64,000 nucleotides of DNA from Desulfurococcales archaeon (GTDB lineage: Archaea; Thermoproteota; Thermoprotei_A; Sulfolobales; NBVN01). Every line of letters begins with the position of its first letter. Positions within the stretch are counted from its first letter, which is position 1. The stretch is from positions 16,477-80,476 of the forward strand of contig WAKQ01000014.1 in NCBI GenBank assembly GCA_015523295.1, in the 5' to 3' direction. The notes under the pieces were generated by a model that did no database searches, was not told the DNA's origin, and saw nothing but the letters and a program-made list of their open reading frames with translations. The position numbers and the translations under genes were made by a program. Below, in pieces: positions 57,375 through 64,000 of the stretch.

Positions 57375-57517
57375 ATGTATTTCACCATAATATATGTATT
57401 CTGGGGAATTTATACTTTATTCTATTTGCTTTAATCAATCTCTTATAAGTTTAGAAATACTAAAATAACACCATATGTAGCATAATGTTATTTATGGTGG
57501 TAATGAAGTGTTAAGTT

Positions 57518-58240
57518 ATGAGGGAGGAAATGGGACTGCTTAACCTGCTATGCTATCCTTCAGGGAGTATGAAGTGTATCGAAAACAGGTGGAAAACACT
57601 CCGGGGTATAGGAGTGAGAAGGCTTCTGAGCTGTGGTAGAGTCTCTATAGGGAGATACAGGGTTTTAGGTAAAGGTCATTCATCTGTGGTTTTAGCTGCA
57701 GAGATGGAGGAGGGCTTAAAGGTAGCTGTGAAGGTTTTGAGAAGTGATTCGAAAAGAGAGGATCTTTTATTAGAATGTCGCTTTATGAGGCGGGCCTACC
57801 CAGTTGCTCCTAAGGTCTATGCCTGCGTTAATTCGATGATAGTGATGGAGCTTCTTGACGGGTTTCATTTAAGTGAGTTCCTGGATAATGTAGGCAACTG
57901 TAAGGAGTTCATGCTATTGGTGGCTAAGATTTCAGAAGCTGTGAACTGGCTGGACAGGATAGGAGTAAATCATAAAGAACTTGTCAATCCTCTAAAGCAT
58001 GTTTTCATCCTTCATGACGGCAGAATCAAAATTATTGACTATGAAACTGCTTCATCAGGCTTTGGTTGTAACTTGTGTAGTTTTCTCTCATGGGTTTTTC
58101 GTCACTCTAGAACCAAGATTGACTGTTTAAGATCTAATCCTTCGTCGATGGATGTAATTAGACGCTTGCTCAAAAATTATAAGAATGGAAGGCTGGATAT
58201 GTTCCAATCCATTATTAAGATCCTAATTGGCCTCACCTAA
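57518..58240 (+). CDS. Archaeal predicted Ser/Thr protein kinase (COG2112-like)
   Basis: 'VLGKGHSSVVLAAEMEEGLKVAVKVLRSDS', 'DRIGVNHKELVNPLKHVFILHDGRIKIIDYETAS'. Confidence 0.8.
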   Translation: MREEMGLLNLLCYPSGSMKCIENRWKTLRGIGVRRLLSCGRVSIGRYRVLGKGHSSVVLAAEMEEGLKVAVKVLRSDSKREDLLLECRFMRRAYPVAPKVYACVNSMIVMELLDGFHLSEFLDNVGNCKEFMLLVAKISEAVNWLDRIGVNHKELVNPLKHVFILHDGRIKIIDYETASSGFGCNLCSFLSWVFRHSRTKIDCLRSNPSSMDVIRRLLKNYKNGRLDMFQSIIKILIGLT

Positions 58241-58958
58241 TGAGATACACTCTTATGTTTTTACCGACTTTACCGTGGGAAAGAAAATCCTTTAATTCCT
58301 TTGCATTTCTCGAGCTTAGGGCCGACCTAAGCCTGCTTAAGGCTATATAATCCTCTTCAAGGAAAGGCCCCTCACGTAGGATAAATAATTTACAGTCTAG
58401 GGAAATTATGCCCCCGCCTAAACCGCCATCCAGGAGTAGGTTAATTAAGGTTCTAATGTCGTGAGGTGAGGGCATACATCCATAGGGATGTGTGTGTGCT
58501 GATGCGACAGCCTTGACATTGGGTATTATCACTTTATTTACATCCCCTTCAAGCTCTAAGGCCCTCCCATCTCTTAATATGATAAACATATACTCAATCC
58601 CTTCTGCTCTAGTTCTCACAGCTGGACTAGTTAAGTGGGATGTAGCAAGCCTTATGAATAGGTCAGAGGCTTTTTTATAAAGTCTTTGAAGTTCTTCACC
58701 CCTATCACAGGAGGTTATCGAGTAGTGTCGGAGAAGTCCTCTGTCTACGGCCTCATCAAGCTCGTATCCCCCTTCTGGTGGCTCTTCACAAGATCTATAG
58801 CAGATCAGGGCCTCATCATCCTCTAAAGCGACTTTAAGGTCTCTACATCCCCACACGCCAGCTAGCGTCTCGAGAGCGTTGATCATCAGGTTAAGCATGG
58901 CAAGCTTTCTGGTCTTAGCAGATGTTACTTCAAACTCTGCATGTCGCCTTATATCCAA
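58233..58958 (-). CDS. Conserved hypothetical with JAB1/JAMM-like 'HTHPYGCMPSPHD' motif
   Basis: 'VKAVASAHTHPYGCMPSPHDIRTLINLLLDGGLGGGIISLDCKLFILREGP' resembles JAMM HxHPxxxxxxSxxD with one residue fewer. Confidence 0.5.
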   Translation of the reverse strand: MDIRRHAEFEVTSAKTRKLAMLNLMINALETLAGVWGCRDLKVALEDDEALICYRSCEEPPEGGYELDEAVDRGLLRHYSITSCDRGEELQRLYKKASDLFIRLATSHLTSPAVRTRAEGIEYMFIILRDGRALELEGDVNKVIIPNVKAVASAHTHPYGCMPSPHDIRTLINLLLDGGLGGGIISLDCKLFILREGPFLEEDYIALSRLRSALSSRNAKELKDFLSHGKVGKNIRVYLIR

Positions 58959-59034
58959 TACTGCCCCCCTCAGAATATCTTCAAGTGATGGATGTCGCCA
59001 ATAGAATTAAAGCCTTAATGGCTGATTTAATTAG

Positions 59035-59721
59035 GTGGCAGGGACGGATACTTCAAAAGATTATAGACTCCTGCTCGTAAAGGATGCTGTAGAGAGGCTG
59101 GATAGGATCGTCCGTGTGTGGAGTCTTAACTACCCTATACGTAAATCAAAAGTTACTGAACTAGTTAAAAAAGTTAGAGGGACGGTGGATTCCCTCCTAT
59201 ACTCTTACCTGCCTCTCACCTACCTAGTGAAGCATGATGCTTTAAGCGCGCTCCGCGAGTTAGGTGAAAGATTAGCGCAAGAACTCCTCCCTCCTAAAGG
59301 GGCTGTGCTTGATAAGAGAACTAAGTTTTATGTGGCGGAGATAAGATACGCATTACTTCAGATAATAAATTTGCGGCCGAGGCTCCTGTTAGGGGAGGAG
59401 AATAGGCCTGAATATGCTGTTGACATTGTTGGAGTGGAGATTGCGTCAGTATCGAAACATCCAAGCACGTCTAAACTCTTCATAACTAAGGCAGGGACTC
59501 AGAAATTCGGTCTAACGATAGTGACGAACATTGAAAACGTTAGGAAGGGTGAGGTAAGGGCGGCAGCTATACTCCCCCCAAGGGAATTTTTTGGAGTAGT
59601 GAGTGAGGCCATGTACTGCAGTGAGCCAATACCTAGGGATTACGTAGGCAAGAGACCACCTTCAACACTCTTAGATGTTAAGGCAATAGCCTCAGTAGTG
59701 GAGGCTATACTTAAGCAATGA
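59035..59721 (+). CDS. Predicted RNA-binding protein with C-terminal EMAP-like domain (COG2517-like)
   Basis: 'VGVEIASVSKHPSTSKLFITKAGTQKFGLTIVTNIENVRKGEVRAAAILPPREFFGVVSEAMYCSEPI'. Confidence 0.8.
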   Translation: MAGTDTSKDYRLLLVKDAVERLDRIVRVWSLNYPIRKSKVTELVKKVRGTVDSLLYSYLPLTYLVKHDALSALRELGERLAQELLPPKGAVLDKRTKFYVAEIRYALLQIINLRPRLLLGEENRPEYAVDIVGVEIASVSKHPSTSKLFITKAGTQKFGLTIVTNIENVRKGEVRAAAILPPREFFGVVSEAMYCSEPIPRDYVGKRPPSTLLDVKAIASVVEAILKQ

Positions 59722-59725
59722 GGAT

Positions 59726-59788
59726 AAGTCAGACAGCCGCCACCACTTCATAGCTAAGGCTCAGCTAAAGACAGAACTCATCACACTC
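59726..59788 (-). ncRNA. C/D-box small guide RNA (archaeal sRNA), predicted
   Basis: Minus strand: C box GTGATGA (59784-59778), 13-nt guide, D' CTGA (59764-59761), 6-nt spacer, C' GCTATGA (59754-59748), 15-nt guide, D CTGA (59732-59729). TATA-like CATAAAAATT centred about 29 nt upstream of box C. Lies in a convergent intergenic gap. Confidence 0.65.
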
Positions 59789-59835
59789 AACTACTTAACG
59801 CCAACTCAATTTTTATGATTTAGATCCCTTCATCC

Positions 59836-60222
59836 CTAATACTTGTAAAGCTCCATCTGTTGCGTAATATAAGGATCTAACAACTCCGCCTTCCTTAATA
59901 ATCGCCTGAAAACCTCATGGAAGTCCTTAAGGTTAACGCTACCGTAACCGCTCAGCTTTAGATTAAGTTCAGCTACCTTAGAAAAATCGCGCTTATCTAT
60001 TAAGCCATTATCATAGGCTATTGATGCTATATATGTTAAGTCTAGTTCAGGTATGGAGATCCCCTTAAGCATTAGCAAACCCCTGAGTAATTCCCTGAGG
60101 GCTTCCTTACCCCTCAGCATAAGCTTTGCATTATTCGATATTCCACTATATATTCTCAGGGCCTTTACAAACAGCTTCAGGGCGTCAGAGTATGAACCTC
60201 TTACCATGTAGAAACCCGTCAT
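59836..60222 (-). CDS. Hypothetical helical protein
   Basis: 128-aa ORF, 13 nt downstream of the SIS gene; no recognised family. Confidence 0.55.
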   Translation of the reverse strand: MTGFYMVRGSYSDALKLFVKALRIYSGISNNAKLMLRGKEALRELLRGLLMLKGISIPELDLTYIASIAYDNGLIDKRDFSKVAELNLKLSGYGSVNLKDFHEVFRRLLRKAELLDPYITQQMELYKY

Positions 60223-60235
60223 CTGGTTATGAGAG

Positions 60236-60838
60236 TTAGATCTCTATATTCGCATGTTTTTTCTTTAAGTCTTCCTCGGTTTTCCCAAGCATTCTCATTA
60301 GCTCCGCAACGATCGAATCCAGTACTACAAGTGCTGTAATTTCAAAGAGCGTCCCTAAAGGAGCTAGGGGCTCGTAAATCCCTATTAATTGTCTCACATT
60401 GTAATCGTCTTCAGAGCTAACCTTAGTTCTTCCAGGCACCCTTATCACGAGGTCTGAAATCCTCCCGAGTGGGGAATCCGGATATGTTGTAAGAGATACT
60501 ACGGCAGCGCCTATATCCTTAGCTACTTCTGCAGCGGAGACTACGAGCTTTGTGCGTCCAGAGCCCGAGATGGCGATAACTACATCTCCTGGTTCGAGGG
60601 CAGGTACTATGGTCTCACCGAGTACGTAAACAGTGAAACCCATATGCATTAATCTCATCGCAAAAGCCTTGCCTACAAGACCGGATCTTCCAGCACCTAT
60701 TACCAGAACTTTTTTACCTTCTTTATACACTCTCCCCAGAAGCCTGACAAATTGACTTATTTCTTCGCTACTCAGACGCTCTAATGCTTGAGTGAGGAAT
60801 GAGGTTATCAACGCATATGACTCCTTGAATACTTCCAC
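60236..60838 (-). CDS. hxlB: SIS-domain sugar isomerase, 6-phospho-3-hexuloisomerase-like
   Basis: 'VLVIGAGRSGLVGKAFAMRLMHMGFTVYVLGETIVPALEPGDVVIAISGSGRTKLVVSAAEVAKDIGAAVVSLTTYPDSPLGRISDLVIRVPGR', 'PLGTLFEITALVVLDSIVAELM'. Confidence 0.9.
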   Translation of the reverse strand: MEVFKESYALITSFLTQALERLSSEEISQFVRLLGRVYKEGKKVLVIGAGRSGLVGKAFAMRLMHMGFTVYVLGETIVPALEPGDVVIAISGSGRTKLVVSAAEVAKDIGAAVVSLTTYPDSPLGRISDLVIRVPGRTKVSSEDDYNVRQLIGIYEPLAPLGTLFEITALVVLDSIVAELMRMLGKTEEDLKKKHANIEI

Positions 60839-61097
60839 TCGTTCCCTTGCTAAACATGATGTTGACCGGTTTTTAAGTTTGCGTGATAAAGTTATCTTTA
60901 AGAGCCTCGAAGCTATTCTACTTTGCTAGCTCCTCAGATGATGAGGGAGGTGATCTCTGAGCATCCTTATAATTTGGGAGTAAGAAGTCTTCTTGGGAGA
61001 GGTGATGACGCTCCCTACTCTCTCTGAAGAGAGACGTTGTTTAAGCATTACCCTTGTTTGTATAGGGAGTGGAGATGTGGAATCACTAATCTGGTGA

Positions 61098-61796
61098 TTG
61101 GGGGTAAGGTTGTTGAGTAAGGGTGAGCTCTTAGAGCTTCTTAAGGGATTAAATGAGGGCGGAGGTTGCCTAAGCTCCGAGGAGTTGAAGGACATCTTTA
61201 AGAAATATGCAACTCTGCTTCCAGAGGGAGTCACATATAAGGGGATTGACGGAGAGTTATGTGTTAGGTCGTTAGTTCCTCTAGCCTTAAATGGGCTATC
61301 GCTTGGTTTATCAGCGTATACCGTCTCCAAGTACCTTAACTGGAAGGATTTTGAGGTTCTTGTTAAGCACTACCTAGAGTTGAGCGGATATGAGGCAGTA
61401 AGATCGGTGAGACTTAAGAACAGGAGATATGAGATAGATGTTCTAGCTACTGACTCGATTAGAGGATTAGGGCTAGCTATAGATTGCAAACATTGGTCAC
61501 CGGGGTACTCTAAACGAGGCAAGCTAGGGGCTGTGGCTGAGCTGCATAGGAGTAAAGTCGAGTTATTAGCTAGCGAATGTAATAAGCACCTAACGTCCAT
61601 CCCCGGATTAAGGGGGTGTAAGTGGTTGCTGCCAGTAGTGGTTACACTTACAGGTTCAGTTAGGGGGTATTTCAGAGGGAGCTTTATAGTCCCTGTAGAG
61701 AGTCTAAGGGACTTTATAGTGAGGCTTGATTTCTATGTTGACCTTCTGAGTGGAGATGAAGGTATGGTGCTCAACCCATGCTTCTCGGAGGGCTAA
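61098..61796 (+). CDS. Mrr-like PD-(D/E)XK restriction-endonuclease-fold protein
   Basis: 'FEVLVKHYLELSGYEAVRSVRLKNRRYEIDVLATDSIRGLGLAIDCKHW' (D...xDCKxW). Start probably TTG 61110/61113. Confidence 0.78.
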   Translation: MGVRLLSKGELLELLKGLNEGGGCLSSEELKDIFKKYATLLPEGVTYKGIDGELCVRSLVPLALNGLSLGLSAYTVSKYLNWKDFEVLVKHYLELSGYEAVRSVRLKNRRYEIDVLATDSIRGLGLAIDCKHWSPGYSKRGKLGAVAELHRSKVELLASECNKHLTSIPGLRGCKWLLPVVVTLTGSVRGYFRGSFIVPVESLRDFIVRLDFYVDLLSGDEGMVLNPCFSEG

Positions 61797-62044
61797 GAAG
61801 TGTTTGCGGGTGTCCCAGTAGAATTTGACGGTGTATTGGTTGAAGGGTTAGTCACAGTTACAACCGGCTGGAAGCTCGTTGTGTTCGTGATAGATGTTGA
61901 GTTTGTGAGTGACTGCTTCGCGACCTGAAGCCCATACCATCCAAGCACTATAGCCACTACCATCAATGCAATGAGGACTAAAGCACCTGCTAGATATCTT
62001 CCTTCCTCACCTTTCTTCCCACTACTCATGACTCTTAACCACAC
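61793..62044 (-). CDS. Small single-TM protein with Ser/Thr/Asn-rich extracytoplasmic tail
   Basis: 'YLAGALVLIALMVVAIVLGWYGLQVAK' TM then 'QSLTNSTSITNTTSFQPVVTVTNPSTNTPSNSTGTPANTS'. Likely start MSSGKKG. Confidence 0.65.
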   Translation of the reverse strand: MWLRVMSSGKKGEEGRYLAGALVLIALMVVAIVLGWYGLQVAKQSLTNSTSITNTTSFQPVVTVTNPSTNTPSNSTGTPANTS

Positions 62045-62130
62045 ACGTTTTGTGTGCCGGAAATATAAGTTAAGCGGTGGATGCGGACTGGCTTAAGGCA
62101 TCAATATATTAGGCATGCAAAACAAACCTC

Positions 62131-63309
62131 TTGAGGAATGATGTCATGATAAGCTTCGCTCAAGCGCTGCTCTACATAGTCATTCTAGAGGTAGTAGTGT
62201 TCACATGGTTAAGTACGGATAAATCATTGAAGGATAAATTAGAGGCTAAAGGCATATCGATCTCTCCACTAATGCTCATGGTGGATGTAGGTAGAGTTCC
62301 TAGGCTTAAGAAAATCACGTCCTCCCCCATTACTAAAACGCTCTTCTTTAGTGCTGGCTTAATCAATTTCGTTGCGTTACTCGCATTATTCTACTGGCAG
62401 GTCCTGCCCTCACTCTACCATATCTTCTACACTTTAATTTATGGTGTGGGGGAGGCTACCTCGCCATTTGTTCCTGTAATTCCAGGGGTTACTATAGGGC
62501 TGGATGCTTTTCCCTACATACTTATAACCTTAGCTCTAGGTGTCGCTGTCCACGAGTTCTTCCATGCATTAGCCGCCTACTCAGTAGGGTGGAGAGTTGA
62601 CGCATGGGGAATTGGGATCCTCTTGATATTTCCGCTTGCTTATGTCAAGCCGAATGAAGATGACTACAATAGGGCTGACCTTAAAGCAAAGGCAACTGTA
62701 TTGACGGCCGGGGTATTAGCGAATACATTGCTCTTTCTCTTAGCCGTACCTTTACTGCCTGCGATAGCTTCCCAGATCTCGACAGCCCCTACAATCGTCG
62801 GCATAATGAGTAATTCACCTCAACTCCCAGCGGTTAAGGCAGGAATTCATGCACCTTCCGTCATCATATCTGTTAACGAAACGCAGGTTAAAACCATCAG
62901 TGAGTTCATCCATATTCTCCAGCCCTACAGGAACGCTACGGTACTGATAAAGCTTAAGCTAGTCCCAGCTAAGATTGTTAACGGGCAGGTTCTCTATAAC
63001 GCCTCTAACGCCGTGACTTACACGATTGTGAAGCCCTCTGGAAGCATGATAGGTATCTACCTTCAAGACCTCCCTGTTTACGGGACTAACCCGTTAGCAA
63101 TAGAAGGGGTTAGGTTCACCTACTGGCTGGAAATAATAAACATATCCTTAGGCCTCATTAATGCTGCCCCCCTCTACATATCAGACGGAGGCAGGTTAAT
63201 CAGTGAGCTCCTTAAAGGTAAGCCTGGATATTTAAACCATTTAATACAAGGTGGGACGCTCATTGCAATAGCGATACTAGCCACTGTAGGATTCCTTAAC
63301 TTTACCTGA
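62131..63309 (+). CDS. Site-2-protease-type membrane metalloprotease (peptidase M50)
   Basis: 'ALGVAVHEFFHALAAYSVGWRVDAWGIGILL' (HExxH), 'INAAPLYISDGGRLI' second metal ligand region, PDZ-like insert. Confidence 0.92.
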   Translation: MRNDVMISFAQALLYIVILEVVVFTWLSTDKSLKDKLEAKGISISPLMLMVDVGRVPRLKKITSSPITKTLFFSAGLINFVALLALFYWQVLPSLYHIFYTLIYGVGEATSPFVPVIPGVTIGLDAFPYILITLALGVAVHEFFHALAAYSVGWRVDAWGIGILLIFPLAYVKPNEDDYNRADLKAKATVLTAGVLANTLLFLLAVPLLPAIASQISTAPTIVGIMSNSPQLPAVKAGIHAPSVIISVNETQVKTISEFIHILQPYRNATVLIKLKLVPAKIVNGQVLYNASNAVTYTIVKPSGSMIGIYLQDLPVYGTNPLAIEGVRFTYWLEIINISLGLINAAPLYISDGGRLISELLKGKPGYLNHLIQGGTLIAIAILATVGFLNFT

Positions 63310-63312
63310 GCT

Positions 63313-63927
63313 TTAGAAGTGCTTCATGCATGAGAGAACATTTTTATGGATTTCTATCATACTTATGTCCTCCAGAGCCTCCGCCATATCAAGTGCCTTA
63401 TAAGGCGTTATTGAGGCCACTACCACACCATGATTGAGCAGCACCACTGCCTTACACCCTTTTATCGCCCTCGCTACTGCCTTAGCAAGTTCGGGGGAGC
63501 CTGCAGGAAGTGAGGGCACAGTACTCACGCAGTCCCCCAACAGCTCACCCTCAACGTACTTAGTTGGGTCTATGGAGAGGCCAGCAGAATAAAGGGCTAG
63601 GGTCTTCGGGTTATGGGTATGGAGTACTGCCTTAATGTTTTCATCAGTGAGATAGATAGCCTGATGCATTCTCCACTCCATAGATGCCTTCTTACCGCTT
63701 AAAGAGAGCTGAGGACCTAAATCGAAGGGGACATATACCATGTCCTCCGGAGTCAGGACGTGCTTCGGCACTTGCGAGGGTGTTATATAGAAGCCGTCAC
63801 CCCATCTAAAACTTGCGTTACCCCCTAGCAGATCCACTAACCCACGTTCATGAGCTAGTCTCATAACATCCCCTAAAGCAGCAAGAAGTTTCCCGAGCCT
63901 CTCATTCTCCTCAGACACACCTACCAC
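63313..63927 (-). CDS. Class II aldolase/adducin family protein
   Basis: 'GLVDLLGGNASFRWGDGFYITPS', 'MHQAIYLTDENIKAVLHTHNPKTLALYSAG', 'AVVLLNHGVVVAS'. Confidence 0.92.
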   Translation of the reverse strand: MVGVSEENERLGKLLAALGDVMRLAHERGLVDLLGGNASFRWGDGFYITPSQVPKHVLTPEDMVYVPFDLGPQLSLSGKKASMEWRMHQAIYLTDENIKAVLHTHNPKTLALYSAGLSIDPTKYVEGELLGDCVSTVPSLPAGSPELAKAVARAIKGCKAVVLLNHGVVVASITPYKALDMAEALEDISMIEIHKNVLSCMKHF

Positions 63928-64000
63928 CCGATTAAATGATCAAGGTTACACTAAATTTTAATGGTGCGGCCCCCGGAACATCCGCCCCTTACCCCCTAAC

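Noticed and set aside
60926-61330. Minus-strand ORF of 134 aa
   Set aside because: Low-complexity Ser/Pro-rich composition, antisense to the Mrr-like gene start and the C/D-like element; likely spurious.

Overview
This is a gene-dense 64 kb archaeal chromosomal window. The information-processing genes (EF-2, split PheS/PheT, Hel308, HerA/NurA), an H+-pyrophosphatase, archaeal-type RibC, TATA-like boxes ahead of starts and GTG/TTG starts all fit a thermophilic archaeon of the Thermoproteota/TACK type, but lineage is not determined here. Most genes are house-keeping or peptide/amino-acid fermentation functions: glutamate dehydrogenase, indolepyruvate:ferredoxin oxidoreductase IorAB, ADP-forming acyl-CoA synthetase alpha subunits, PPDK, and a four-gene flavin/Fe-S amino-acid dehydrogenase. 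I found no CRISPR array, transposon, rRNA or tRNA. The observations most worth following are: (1) a translationally coupled three-gene operon at 51.3-55.4 kb with a candidate degenerate FtsZ/tubulin-superfamily protein, a polytopic membrane/coiled-coil protein and a soluble beta-rich plus helical protein; (2) a lipoyl-assembly cluster at 47.7-51.3 kb (split LplA/LplB flanked by two radical SAM proteins, resembling LipS1/LipS2); (3) a well-formed C/D-box sRNA on the minus strand at about 59726-59788, plus a second, more ambiguous C/D-like element at about 60938-61027; (4) an unannotated Cys-rich small protein with twin CX3CX3C motifs at about 5817-5960; (5) a shortened HMG-CoA-synthase-like protein in a thiolase/DUF35 operon; (6) a Cas4-like nuclease coupled to a PHP phosphoesterase with no CRISPR nearby. 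All family calls come from reading the sequence by eye; no searches were run.
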